NCBI GenBank assembly: GCA_902779085.1
Contig: CACYZY010000002.1
Coordinates: 62,001 to 126,000 of the forward strand
DNA: 64,000 nucleotides
Direction of reading: 5' to 3'
Source of the DNA: an uncultured Bacteroidales bacterium
Lineage (GTDB): Bacteria > Bacteroidota > Bacteroidia > Bacteroidales > Bacteroidaceae
Of this stretch, positions 15,840 through 24,105 are shown piece by piece. Made by a program: the position numbers and the translations under genes. The first letter of the stretch is position 1, and every line of letters begins with the position of its first letter. The notes beneath the pieces were generated by a model that did not search any database, was not told the origin of the DNA, and saw nothing but the letters and a program-made list of their open reading frames with translations.

Positions 15840-17129
15840 TTAATCCTTCAAACAACCGATGGGAACAACCATTACATCATCTGTTCTCATGTACGCAAAT
15901 TGCCCGACGGCAGTTAAAACCATCTTAAATGATGGGGTTTTCATTTTTGTTGTGTCTATCTTTTCTGCCAAAGTGTTTAGATTGGCAGCCCCTTCCGCAA
16001 TAAGCGTATCACCACCCAATTTTATCTCAATAAGACCATAGCTACCGTTTCGCAGATGCACAACCGTGTCACATTCAAGACCACTCTTGTCTCTGTAGTG
16101 AAACACGTCTCCGTCGTTGGCTTCTGCATACACGCGGAGGTCTCGCACACAGAGCGTTTCAAAAAACAAGCCCAAAGTGTTTAGGTCGTTCAGCAAGTCA
16201 TTCGGTCCTATACCTAAAGCCGCAATAGCCAAAGATGGGTCGACAAAATAACGTGTGTCACTGGTCCGTATGGAGGTTTTTGAACGCAGATTGGGATTCC
16301 AGGCTGGCATGTCCTCTATTACGAAAATCTTTTTCAAAGCCTTGATATATGATGAAACCGTTTCGTCGCTCATGTCTTCCGGCTCATTCGTTTTCATATC
16401 TTCTATGATAGTGGGTATGCTGGCCATTGCTCCTTGTAATCGTGCATATGAGCGCATAAGTCTCTTTGCACGGAACTCATCTCTTTCAACTCCGTCAACT
16501 CTTGAAATGTCAGAGCGTGTTATGGCTTCAAAATATTCTGTGACCTGACGAAGTGCTGCCTTCTGACTTTTCTTGGTTAGAGATTTTGGCCAGCCACCTC
16601 GACAAATAGCATAAGCGATGTCTTCCATCTTCAGCGCACTTTCTCCATCAACCTTTTCTGGCTTAGCAAAAAGCTCTCTGATACTCACATCTCCCGAAGA
16701 TTCTCCCGATTCCCACAACGTCATGGGACGCATGGTGAGCCATGCAAAACGCCCAGCACCTGTATGGCGAATCTTTGATTTATCTGCAGGAACGGCAGAG
16801 CCTGTGAGCATGAACAAACCATCATCCTTTCTATGGTCTGCTTCAAAACGCACTGCATCCCATATTTGAGGAGCTATCTGCCATTCATCAATAAGCCTTG
16901 GGGTATCACCTTGAAGCAGTCGTTTGATGTTGGTTTCCGCTAATTGGAGATTCTGTTGTATGTTTGCTGGATCATCCATATACAGAACACTCTTAGCTTG
17001 TTGTTCTGCGGTAGTCGTTTTGCCACAAGCTTTAGGTCCTTCAATAAGGACAGCCCCCATTGCATCTAGTTTCTCTTCTAGAAGAATGTCTGCGATTCGC
17101 TTTCGATAATTGAATATATTCTCAGCCAT
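15840..17129 (-). CDS. AAA_14/DUF4143 family ATPase
   Basis: 429 residues from the ATG at 17129 (MAENIFNYRKR). Walker A is GPKACGKTT (about residues 31-39), Walker B-like LIDEWQ follows near residue 80, and a sensor-like LTGSA near 110. The C-terminal DUF4143 domain reads FETLCVRDLRVYAEANDG, then HYRDKSGLECDTVVHL, then YGLIEIKLGG, which has the D...ExK spacing of a PD-(D/E)XK fold. Such proteins are very common in Bacteroidetes and often vary between strains; their role is unknown, with toxin or defence roles suspected. Six 23-bp repeats lie directly upstream of its promoter. It is followed by the HEPN gene. Confidence 0.85.
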   Translation of the reverse strand: MAENIFNYRKRIADILLEEKLDAMGAVLIEGPKACGKTTTAEQQAKSVLYMDDPANIQQNLQLAETNIKRLLQGDTPRLIDEWQIAPQIWDAVRFEADHRKDDGLFMLTGSAVPADKSKIRHTGAGRFAWLTMRPMTLWESGESSGDVSIRELFAKPEKVDGESALKMEDIAYAICRGGWPKSLTKKSQKAALRQVTEYFEAITRSDISRVDGVERDEFRAKRLMRSYARLQGAMASIPTIIEDMKTNEPEDMSDETVSSYIKALKKIFVIEDMPAWNPNLRSKTSIRTSDTRYFVDPSLAIAALGIGPNDLLNDLNTLGLFFETLCVRDLRVYAEANDGDVFHYRDKSGLECDTVVHLRNGSYGLIEIKLGGDTLIAEGAANLNTLAEKIDTTKMKTPSFKMVLTAVGQFAYMRTDDVMVVPIGCLKD

Positions 17130-17156
17130 AATAATAACCTCATATGATTTTCGGTG

Positions 17157-17184
17157 CAAAGGTAGTAATTATTCTTGAAACAAA
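17157..17184 (-). promoter_or_regulatory. Promoter of the DUF4143 ATPase gene
   Basis: The - strand reads TACCTTTG at 17164-17157, with TTTG at 17184-17181 sixteen bases upstream. The ATG is about 28 bases downstream. The 23-bp repeat array begins 20 bases further upstream. Confidence 0.55.
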
Positions 17185-17203
17185 AGAATACTTTACTTAC
17201 AAT

Positions 17204-17341
17204 TTGGTTATTTGGCTCTATTTCGCTTGGTCATTTAGCTTAATAATATTTGGTCGTTTGGCTTTCTTCTACTTGGTTATTTGGCAAAGTGCCGCTCGGT
17301 GATTTGGAGCAAATTCATTCGGCCATTTGTGACCTCCAGAT
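17204..17341. repeat. Six direct repeats with exact 23-bp period
   Basis: Copies of TTGGTYATTTGGC start at 17204, 17227, 17250, 17273, 17296 and 17319. The 13-base core is kept with few changes (the last two copies begin TCGG), while the 10 bases between are unrelated. No further copy is seen on either side. The period is about two turns of DNA, so bound protein would line one face. The spacing is not divisible by three and the bases are not coding. Regulatory array or iterons are the main options. Confidence 0.85.
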
Positions 17342-17375
17342 TGTAGTCTGTTGCTTATACTGTCCATTAAACCCC

Positions 17376-17469
17376 AAATTCTACGTAAACAAAATGGGAC
17401 AAAAGTCACTAGATTTATGGTCTGGTGTTCCAAATCTGCGTAAACAATGCGTAAACATTTTATTTCAGT
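17376..17469. repeat. Right subterminal repeat with TGCGTAAACA motifs
   Basis: 17435-17461 is identical to 1292-1318 and contains TGCGTAAACA twice. A weaker CTACGTAAACA copy lies near 17380. This block is about 105 bases inside the right end of the element. Confidence 0.7.
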
Positions 17470-17572
17470 TAGGGGTATTTTCTGATATTCACAGAAAATC
17501 GCATTTTTGTAAAGCGCTGATTATCAGCACACTTACACAACAACAAAATATCACGGAATATCACTTTAAGAT

Positions 17573-17616
17573 ACTCATAATCTGGAGGTCCTTGGTTCAA
17601 GCCCAAGCTGGTCCAC
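17573..17616 (+). other. attR: orphan tRNA 3' half
   Basis: Begins ACTCATAATCTGGAGGTCC exactly as in the tRNA at 1201, then carries the T arm CTTGG/CCAAG and the acceptor strand GCTGGTCCAC. There is no 5' half, so no tRNA can be made. A terminator follows at 17625, which looks like the original terminator of the tRNA gene before the insertion. Confidence 0.88.
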
Positions 17617-17624
17617 TTAAAAAA

Positions 17625-17663
17625 ATCAGCAACTCAGAAGATAATCGAGTTGTTGATTTTTTT
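17625..17663 (+). terminator. Ancestral tRNA terminator
   Basis: ATCAGCAACTC pairs with GAGTTGTTGAT (one wobble) and a run of seven T follows. It now lies behind the orphan tRNA half. Confidence 0.75.
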
Positions 17664-17869
17664 ATTTTGTGAAAAAAAATACATTCTTCACCTCACGAAA
17701 CTTGAAATCGCAAAGATACGATTCTATCTCTCTTGTCAATATAGTCTGTAGAAGTAGTAACATGATCATTGTTGAAGGTTTTAATCTTCTTCCACACGTT
17801 TGATAACTAGGACCTACCTTATAGACCTTTATAAAGTACCAACCAACAACTCAACTTGCCCTAAACCTA

Positions 17870-17889
17870 AAAATTCTCATGAGAATTTT
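17870..17889. promoter_or_regulatory. Perfect 20-bp palindrome in the gap before the HU gene
   Basis: AAAATTCTCATGAGAATTTT is fully self-complementary. It lies in the 17664-18018 gap, which holds no supported gene. It could be an operator; it is 130 bases upstream of the HU promoter. Confidence 0.4.
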
Positions 17890-18018
17890 ATCGTTTACCC
17901 GTAGCTAAGCAATAACGAGGGATATTATGTACTTGTGGTATGGCTTATAATCAAGGTTATATGATTAACTCACAACTAAATCATACTAATTCATGTAGTT
18001 AAAACTGAGAAAAATGAT

Positions 18019-18026
18019 TATCTTTA
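18019..18026 (+). promoter_or_regulatory. -7 box of the HU-like gene
   Basis: TATCTTTA differs from TAnnTTTG only in the last base and lies 26 bases before the ATG. Confidence 0.4.
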
Positions 18027-18052
18027 CACAACAAATAAACAATTAGCCTATT

Positions 18053-18442
18053 ATGAAGTACAGAATCGAGCAGCAAAACAAGCCAACCCTCCCTTCCCAC
18101 GGCAAGTACAGGGCCAAGGCAGTACACCAGAACATTATTGGCACACGCCAACTGATTGACGAATTGGCAAAACGAAGCCGTTCAAACATGGATGCAAGCA
18201 TTATCAGACCTGTTCTTATTGGTCTTTCGGAGATAATTAAGGAACATTTGCGTAATGGTGATAAAGTTAAACTTGATGAGTTTGGGTTAATGAAATTGGA
18301 GATTGATAGTGAAAAAGTGGATAAACCAGAGGACTTCAAGCCCAAGAGGCACATAAAGGGTCTAAAACTACATTTCATACCTGAGAGCATAGAAGGCAAG
18401 CAACCCCTCTATGATGACATCGAGTTTGAGAAAATCAATTAA
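18053..18442 (+). CDS. HU-family DNA-binding protein (HU-HIG type)
   Basis: 129 residues, longer than classical HU (90). Residues 20-110 follow the HU fold: an N-terminal arm, then helices (RQLIDELAKRS and IRPVLIGLSEIIKEHLRNGDKV), then KLDEFGLMKLEI as the strand after the GDxVxLxxFG motif, and a basic arm (KPKRHIKGLKLHFIP). The N-terminal extension KYRIEQQNKPTLPSHGKYRAKAV fits the Bacteroidetes HU-HIG subfamily, in part found at mobile-element borders and surface loci. It probably bends or coats DNA. The gene stands alone with its own promoter, 440 bases from the element end. Confidence 0.85.
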   Translation: MKYRIEQQNKPTLPSHGKYRAKAVHQNIIGTRQLIDELAKRSRSNMDASIIRPVLIGLSEIIKEHLRNGDKVKLDEFGLMKLEIDSEKVDKPEDFKPKRHIKGLKLHFIPESIEGKQPLYDDIEFEKIN

Positions 18443-18465
18443 TCAACATTTTCAAAGGGACTTAA

Positions 18466-18496
18466 TTTGCCCTTTATGCTGATTTCACTATTTTTG
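18466..18496 (+). promoter_or_regulatory. Promoter of the AlkZ-related pseudogene
   Basis: TTTG at 18466-18469, 19 bases, then TATTTTTG at 18489-18496: a full consensus. It sets the start codon at 18521 rather than at 18467. Confidence 0.65.
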
Positions 18497-18520
18497 ACAG
18501 ACAAAAACTCCAAACGGCTT

Positions 18521-19204
18521 ATGTGCAAAATATTCAATGGTTTCAAAAAAGCAGGCTCATGTAGTGAACTCTCAGAAATGATTCAACAAATAGGATTCCT
18601 ACCCTTGTTGGATAGTGGCATTATAGGCTATTCAGCAGAGGCAATAGTGGATGAAGATTGCCGTTATGTCCTCCTCCCAGATGGAGGATGGGATTGGCCT
18701 TTGTGGAAATGAAAAGGGCCTATCGTAACAGAAGGGAATTGCGTTTATGGAAAGTTTTTTGCAGGCAAAGCTGGCTTTATCAGTATGGAGTGGTGGCCTG
18801 ACTTCTGCAACTATAGGCGCCACGAACGTCCAGCACCTAGCGAAGGGTCCATAGAAGAAGCCATCTTGCAGACATTGCACGAACAGGGCAGTATGATTAC
18901 TCGTGAACTGCGTGCAGCTTGTGGTTTTACTGGCCCAAAGATGCGAAGCCGTTTCGATGGATATATCACCCGTTTACAGATGGCTTGCCGCATTGTGACA
19001 GAAGACTTTGTCTATCCTCTCGACAAGCATAACCACGAATATGGATGGGGATGGGCACTCTTGACTATTCCAGAAAATCTATTAGGAAAAGAAGCTTGCA
19101 GATGTCCACGCACACCACAAGAGTCTTTTGAACGTATTTTTGCACATTTCAATACAATGCTTCCCCAAGCAACTGAGAAACAGATAATGAAATTACTTCA
19201 GTGA
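18521..19204 (+). pseudogene. AlkZ-related protein, broken by one in-frame TGA
   Basis: The two halves, 18521-18712 and 18713-19204, are in the same frame and separated only by a TGA at 18710-18712. Read through, the protein runs WDWPLWK-stop-KGPIVTEGNCVYGKFFAGKAGFIS. Proteins of this AlkZ/YcaQ-related group usually have a Trp here (a WKWKGP-like stretch), so a single TGG to TGA change is the simplest cause. The second half keeps a good winged-HTH-like region (GSMITRELRAACGF) and no further damage. Full-length relatives are thought to act on damaged DNA. The C-terminal part also has an ATG at 18785, so a fragment may be made. A sequencing error is possible. Confidence 0.75.
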
Positions 19205-19642
19205 TTTTAGCAACTCTTTGCACCCCTCTTCCACATCACGCCAGGTAGCCTCAAAATCACCTGTGTACCAAGGATCTGCGACATCGCCTCTACGAGTTGT
19301 ATAGTCGAGAAGTTTGTGAATTTTACTCTCAGGGTCACCACCAACGATGCGCGTCATATTTCGAATATTCCAGTCATCCATACCAATTAGTAAGTCAAAC
19401 CGCTGGTAATCAGCATGTGTCATCTGACGGGCAGTCTTTCCCTTGCAAGAGATACCATGCTCAGCCAACTTACGCTTGGCAGGGGGATATACCTCGTTGC
19501 CAATCTCCTCAGTAGAAGTAGCTGCCGACTCGATGTAGAAGTGGCCAGCGAGACCAGCCTTCTTTACCAAGTCTTTCATCACAAACTCAGCCATAGGACT
19601 ACGGCAGATATTCCCATGACAGACAAACAATATCTTCTTCAT
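19193..19642 (-). CDS. Low-molecular-weight protein-tyrosine phosphatase
   Basis: 149 residues, the normal family length. The P-loop CHGNICRS (C8 to S15) starts almost at the N-terminus and the general-acid aspartate is in DPWYTGDF near residue 120. The enzyme is cytoplasmic and removes phosphate from tyrosine; in bacteria it often controls capsule or exopolysaccharide kinases. The ATG directly abuts the stop codon of the histidine acid phosphatase gene. Its 3' end overlaps the end of the convergent AlkZ-related pseudogene by 12 bases. Confidence 0.93.
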   Translation of the reverse strand: MKKILFVCHGNICRSPMAEFVMKDLVKKAGLAGHFYIESAATSTEEIGNEVYPPAKRKLAEHGISCKGKTARQMTHADYQRFDLLIGMDDWNIRNMTRIVGGDPESKIHKLLDYTTRRGDVADPWYTGDFEATWRDVEEGCKELLKSLK

Positions 19643-20920
19643 TTATTTATCCAGAATACCTTGGAAGTAAGCCCTTACATCACTCCACTTATAATAAGGG
19701 AATATATCAGTAGCAACAGGGATATGCGCCTCTTTCTCACAATGCAACACCTTCACAAGAATATCATCAGGATTCTTATCGTTACGGAAAAAGACCAATT
19801 GTACATTAGCAGCCATAGGAGTTACCTTATAGTTAGCCCACACCTTATATAATTCACGAGGATCGCTAATGGCAACTCCAAAGTTCTCGATTTGCATCAA
19901 AGCACATAAATTGATAACATTGCCATCATGTCCAAAACGCAAGGTAGCAGCTTCGTTTCCAGTAGTAATGGCCTTGTCAGCACTATCAACAATATTCTGA
20001 AGCAAATGCTTTGCATTGGCAGCTACAATGCCATGACTATCAGCGTGATTGGCAGTACCTACATAGAAACTGAAGTTGCCTATCTGCCACAAGTCAAACA
20101 ACTCCTGAGGTTGCCAAAGGTCGTAGAAAGACACTTTGGTTTCGATGTTCTGCATACCTACCGTTATCTGATAGAGATCATGCATCACCGTAGCAGGATT
20201 CACTTTCTTGAGCACAAAATCATTGTCCGCGAATAGAGTTGATATCAAACGATCTGGATGAATCATCGACTCCTGGAATTTGCGGAACTGTTCTACCCAA
20301 GGACCATTACGAGAATCAGTAAACTTATTGGCTTCAGGGGTTTGATAGTTCAGGTAGGACATATACTTCGGACTTGCCTCGTAAGCAATATGCAAAGTAG
20401 GGTTCAACTCCTTGAGACGATCACAGAAAGCCACCATACTCATAGTGCAACGCAACACCACAGTTGATCGAGCAGATATGTTAGCATCATTCTTGAACAC
20501 GTCTGGGAAATTATTGTACATACGCTCAGCAATCCCTCGGTGCTGACGAACACCCAAAGGACTTAGGTCACCACCATGACCTTCAGCTTCAGCAAAGACC
20601 TGTTCCAAACGCTTATATACATCCTCTCCCAAAGCAGTAAGAGCCTGTTGTTCGTGCGCTTCCTTAAATAGATTCAATGAACGGGTATAATCCTCATTAG
20701 AGATGAGATAGCGAGAACCATGACGGCCGTAATGACTGATATAGAATGGTTTATAACCTTTAGGAGTCTTTGTTTGAGGAGTGAACTCAGTAGGATATGC
20801 TAGATATACACCACCAGACTTTTCTGGATTTGCTGTGATTTCCTCCAAAGAAGATTGGGCATATACTCCTAAGCAAAGCGAAGAAACAAAAACTACCAAT
20901 AGAGATTTCAGTGTTTTCAT
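19643..20920 (-). CDS. Histidine acid phosphatase family protein, exported
   Basis: 425 residues. A signal peptide ([21 protein letters not shown]) is followed by the catalytic RHGSR box at about residue 67-71 (SHYGRHGSRY), with a distal HD motif in FGHDGN near residue 335. This is branch 2 of the histidine phosphatase superfamily, which includes phytases and the MINPP-like enzymes of gut Bacteroides. Inositol phosphates or other phosphomonoesters are likely substrates; which one is not clear. It should act in the periplasm or at the cell surface. It overlaps folK by four bases, so it is translated with the core operon although its role is different. Confidence 0.88.
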   Translation of the reverse strand: MKTLKSLLVVFVSSLCLGVYAQSSLEEITANPEKSGGVYLAYPTEFTPQTKTPKGYKPFYISHYGRHGSRYLISNEDYTRSLNLFKEAHEQQALTALGEDVYKRLEQVFAEAEGHGGDLSPLGVRQHRGIAERMYNNFPDVFKNDANISARSTVVLRCTMSMVAFCDRLKELNPTLHIAYEASPKYMSYLNYQTPEANKFTDSRNGPWVEQFRKFQESMIHPDRLISTLFADNDFVLKKVNPATVMHDLYQITVGMQNIETKVSFYDLWQPQELFDLWQIGNFSFYVGTANHADSHGIVAANAKHLLQNIVDSADKAITTGNEAATLRFGHDGNVINLCALMQIENFGVAISDPRELYKVWANYKVTPMAANVQLVFFRNDKNPDDILVKVLHCEKEAHIPVATDIFPYYKWSDVRAYFQGILDK

Positions 20921-21381
20921 AGCATTAATGCATTATAAATTTCACAAATGGTTTTCTTCAAGACAGGATGCATCACCGTAGGAGCAATCTCTACCATCGG
21001 CTCCATCACAAATAAGCGTTCGTGCATCAACGGATGTGGCAAGTTGAGCGCCTCACTTCTCACAATAATATCATCCATCAAGAGCAGGTCAATGTCAATG
21101 GAGCGATCAAAATATTCCCTATTCATCGACTTTCTCTGCCTTCCAAGTTCCCTTTCTATGTCCTGAGTAATGGCTAGCACCTCAAGGGCAGAGAGTGATG
21201 TCTCCACTTCAAGGGCAGCATTGAGATAAGTATTAGTGGATGTATATCCCCAAGGTTCAGTCTCATAAAAGCGCGACATGCATACCACTCGTCCCACACG
21301 TTCGCGGATCAAGGAAATGGCCTGCAACAAGAAGTTGCGCTTGTCGCCTAAATTGGAACCTATAGAGAGGTAGAGCATCAT
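20917..21381 (-). CDS. folK: 2-amino-4-hydroxy-6-hydroxymethyldihydropteridine pyrophosphokinase
   Basis: 154 residues. [17 protein letters not shown], then [24 protein letters not shown], then the metal- and ATP-binding [11 protein letters not shown] and [16 protein letters not shown] are the full HPPK signature. The enzyme transfers pyrophosphate from ATP to 6-hydroxymethyl-dihydropterin in folate synthesis, in the cytoplasm. It overlaps both neighbours by four bases (ATGA type), which shows translational coupling with queA and the phosphatase gene. Confidence 0.95.
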   Translation of the reverse strand: MMLYLSIGSNLGDKRNFLLQAISLIRERVGRVVCMSRFYETEPWGYTSTNTYLNAALEVETSLSALEVLAITQDIERELGRQRKSMNREYFDRSIDIDLLLMDDIIVRSEALNLPHPLMHERLFVMEPMVEIAPTVMHPVLKKTICEIYNALML

Positions 21382-22436
21382 TTATCTGTTATGAGCATTG
21401 CATCACCATAGGTACCAAACCTATAACCTTCCTTTAACGCAACATGATAAGCTTCCATCACTTGCTCGTAGCCACCAAAAGCAGCTACTACCATTAACAA
21501 GGTAGAAAGGGGCAAGTGGAAGTTAGACACCATTGCATTGGCCACCGTAAACTGATAAGGTGGGAAGATAAACTTATTAGTCCATCCAGAGAACACCTTC
21601 AAATGCCCATCAGTACTCACGCTACTCTCTATAGCACGCATGGTAGTAGTACCGACGGCGCAAATCTGACGACGGTTATCTTTGGCACGGTTCACGATAT
21701 CAGCAGCTTCCTGAGTTATGTACATCTGCTCAGAATCTGTCTTGTGCTTGGTAAGGTCTTCTACATCTACGCCACGGAAATTACCCAAACCTGCATGAAG
21801 TGTAATGAAAGAGAAATCCACTCCCCTGATTTCTAAACGCTTCATCACTTCACGGCTGAAATGCAGATTGGCAGTAGGAGCCGTAACAGCACCTTCGTTA
21901 CGAGCAAAGATAGATTGGAAGCGCTCTGCATCCTCTGCAACTGGAGCTCGTTTAATAATTTCGTGAGGAAGAGGCGTCTCGCCCAAAGAATAGAGCACCT
22001 TCTTGAACTCATCGTGAGGGCCATCATAGAGGAATCTGAGGGTACGGCCTCTAGAGGTTGTGTTGTCAATTACTTCTGCCACCATTGACTCATCCTCACC
22101 AAAATACAGTTTATTACCTATACGAATCTTGCGAGCTGGATCCACCAAGACGTCCCACAGGCGTTGTTCTTCGTTAAGTTCCCTCAAAAGGAACACTTCT
22201 ATACGGGCACCTGTTTTCTCCTTATTGCCATACAATCTGGCAGGAAAGACTTTGGTGTCATTGAATACAAAAACATCCTTTTCATCGAAATAATTGATGA
22301 TCTCTTTGAACACTTTATGTTCAATCTCACCTGTCTTGCGATGTAACACCAACAAGCGACTCTCATCGCGATACTCTGTAGGGTACTGAGCGATCTTATC
22401 CCCAGGCAGACGGAAATTAAATTGTGATAGCTTCAT
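21378..22436 (-). CDS. queA: tRNA preQ1 ribosyltransferase-isomerase
   Basis: 352 residues, full length. [19 protein letters not shown] at the start, then [23 protein letters not shown] and the C-terminal [17 protein letters not shown] are typical for QueA. It moves the ribosyl part of AdoMet onto preQ1 in tRNA to give epoxyqueuosine. In the same leftward row as truB (62 bases upstream) and folK, giving a small tRNA-modification group. No queuosine riboswitch is seen in the gap 22437-22498. Confidence 0.95.
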   Translation of the reverse strand: MKLSQFNFRLPGDKIAQYPTEYRDESRLLVLHRKTGEIEHKVFKEIINYFDEKDVFVFNDTKVFPARLYGNKEKTGARIEVFLLRELNEEQRLWDVLVDPARKIRIGNKLYFGEDESMVAEVIDNTTSRGRTLRFLYDGPHDEFKKVLYSLGETPLPHEIIKRAPVAEDAERFQSIFARNEGAVTAPTANLHFSREVMKRLEIRGVDFSFITLHAGLGNFRGVDVEDLTKHKTDSEQMYITQEAADIVNRAKDNRRQICAVGTTTMRAIESSVSTDGHLKVFSGWTNKFIFPPYQFTVANAMVSNFHLPLSTLLMVVAAFGGYEQVMEAYHVALKEGYRFGTYGDAMLITDK

Positions 22437-22498
22437 CTTATATTAATTGAAAATTTACTATTTATAGTTGATAATCACTTATCATTTCAACAATTATA

Positions 22499-23305
22499 TT
22501 AGTTATCTTTTTGATAAGGAGCAACTTCTTGCTCCTGTAACCATGCTTCAAACTTTTCAGGGTCAAGGCATTGATCCACCCTTATCTCACCTACTCTAGT
22601 GCGACGCAAAGCCATGAGGTGAGCCCCACAATGCAAGGCTTTGCCAATATCTCTTGCCAAAGCCCGTATATAGGTACCTTTACTACATACCACTCTTATC
22701 TTCATTTGATAGAAGTCTCCACTTTCCATTAATTGGAGCTCTTCTTCATCAGGTTCTCTTCTTCTATGTGGCGATGGCTTGTATTCAGTAAGTTTCTCAA
22801 AAGCGAGCAACTCTATCTCATCTATCACCAACAATTTAGGTTTCAGTTCTACATCCTGCCCTTTTCGAGCATATAGGTAGGCACGTTTACCATCCACATT
22901 ACAAGCTGAATAAACAGGTGGAACTTGCCAAATCTCACCCTTAAAGCGTTGTAAGCTTTGTTCAACTAACTCTCTGGTAATGTGTCCTGTAGGATATATG
23001 GCATCCAAAGGATGTTCCTGGTCAAAAGATGGTGTAGTGGCACCTAAACATAATGTAGCTTCATATTCCTTGGTGTAGTACTGTAACTGCTCAATCAACT
23101 TAGTAGCATGTCCTGTACACACTGTCATCACTCCTGTAGCCAAAGGATCGAGGGTACCAGCATGTCCCACTTTGAGCGTTTTCACTCCCAATCGTTCGCA
23201 GATGAAATGCCTAACATGCTTCACCACACGGAAGGATGTCCATCCGTAAGGCTTGTCAAAATGCAATATCTCGCCCGTTTGAAAATTTAATTGACCTTTG
23301 ACCAT
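22499..23305 (-). CDS. truB: tRNA pseudouridine-55 synthase
   Basis: 268 residues. The catalytic aspartate lies in HAGTLDPLATGVM, preceded by LHFDKPYGWTSF. Later KGTYIRALARDIG is the second conserved block. The enzyme makes pseudouridine 55 in the T loop of tRNAs. A KPSPHRRREPDEEEL insertion near residue 185 is an acidic/basic loop. The ATG overlaps the uppP stop codon by one base (TAATG), so the two are coupled. Confidence 0.95.
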   Translation of the reverse strand: MVKGQLNFQTGEILHFDKPYGWTSFRVVKHVRHFICERLGVKTLKVGHAGTLDPLATGVMTVCTGHATKLIEQLQYYTKEYEATLCLGATTPSFDQEHPLDAIYPTGHITRELVEQSLQRFKGEIWQVPPVYSACNVDGKRAYLYARKGQDVELKPKLLVIDEIELLAFEKLTEYKPSPHRRREPDEEELQLMESGDFYQMKIRVVCSKGTYIRALARDIGKALHCGAHLMALRRTRVGEIRVDQCLDPEKFEAWLQEQEVAPYQKDN

Positions 23306-24105
23306 TAAATCAAGCTAAACAAAAGCGTTGCAAGTCCTACTAAAGCACAATAAATGGCAAAATATATCAGCTTACCCTTCTTCACGATGTCAATCATCCA
23401 CTTGCATGCCAAGCATCCAAAGACAAAAGCTGAGAGGAAACCCACTATCAAAGCCATCAATGATACATCGGCACTTGTCTCAGAAGCGCCCTTCACAATC
23501 TTCATACCATCTAATAACGCCTCGCCCAAGATAGGAGGAATAACCATCAAGAAGGAAAATTGCGCTAACTTTTCTTTCTTATCTCCTAAAAGCAGGCCAG
23601 TAGCAATGGTACTGCCGCTACGGCTCAGACCTGGCATTACGGCACAAGCCTGTGCCAAACCAATGATGAAGGCATCTTTCATACTAATATGTTCCTTCGT
23701 GCGTGGCTTAGCATAATAAGAAAAGGCAAGTAAGGCAGCTGTTACCAATAACATCAAACCTACAATAAAGAGACCCGAACCAAAAATCTCCTCTACCTTG
23801 TCCTTAAAAAACAAGCCCACGATGCCGATAGGAATCATGGAGATGAGAATATTGATCACATACTTTGTCTCATCGTTTATCTGGAACTTAAACAAGCCTC
23901 TGAAAATCCAATCGACTTCCTTATAGAGGATAAACAGTGTACTGAGCACTGTAGCCACATGAACCACAATAGTAAAGGTAAGATTATCTTCGCCCTGAAT
24001 GCCAAACAATGCAGAGCCAATAGCCAAATGCCCACTACTGCTCACAGGAAGGTATTCAGTAAGACCCTGAATCATGCCTAATATAAATGCTTCCCACCAA
24101 CTCAT
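23305..24105 (-). CDS. uppP: Undecaprenyl-diphosphatase
   Basis: 266 residues with about eight membrane segments. The family signatures are [14 protein letters not shown] near residue 15-28 and [14 protein letters not shown] near residue 158-171. The enzyme (BacA type) removes one phosphate from undecaprenyl diphosphate at the outer face of the inner membrane and so recycles the lipid carrier for peptidoglycan. Its overlap with DUF3098 (four bases) and truB (one base) fixes it in the operon. Over-expression of relatives gives bacitracin resistance. Confidence 0.95.
   Translation of the reverse strand: MSWWEAFILGMIQGLTEYLPVSSSGHLAIGSALFGIQGEDNLTFTIVVHVATVLSTLFILYKEVDWIFRGLFKFQINDETKYVINILISMIPIGIVGLFFKDKVEEIFGSGLFIVGLMLLVTAALLAFSYYAKPRTKEHISMKDAFIIGLAQACAVMPGLSRSGSTIATGLLLGDKKEKLAQFSFLMVIPPILGEALLDGMKIVKGASETSADVSLMALIVGFLSAFVFGCLACKWMIDIVKKGKLIYFAIYCALVGLATLLFSLI

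Larger units (their letters stand above)
1201..17616. mobile_element. ~16.4-kb tRNA-integrated element carrying defence genes
   Basis: Bounded by two copies of the tRNA 3' half (1201-1244 and 17573-17616) that share a perfect 19-bp core ACTCATAATCTGGAGGTCC. It contains a tyrosine integrase, an AlpA-like DUF3853 protein, an HTH protein and a DnaC-like ATPase, plus a Type IIS-like restriction-modification system and several probable defence genes. A 27-bp perfect direct repeat lies just inside both ends (1292-1318 and 17435-17461). No relaxase, transposase or virion gene was seen. The boundaries are strong. The class of element (phage satellite-like versus simple genomic island) is inference. 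Confidence 0.88.

Noticed and set aside
17204..17341. A CRISPR array.
   Set aside because: The core is only 13 bases, the spacers 10 bases, the repeats degenerate, and no cas genes are near.
1201..17616. A conjugative or mobilisable transposon.
   Set aside because: I found no relaxase, MobB/C, TraG or other transfer gene within the boundaries. An oriT without its own relaxase cannot be excluded.
18710..18712. TGA read as selenocysteine.
   Set aside because: Relatives of this protein have Trp rather than Cys in this place, and no SECIS-like hairpin is evident directly behind the codon. A point mutation is simpler.
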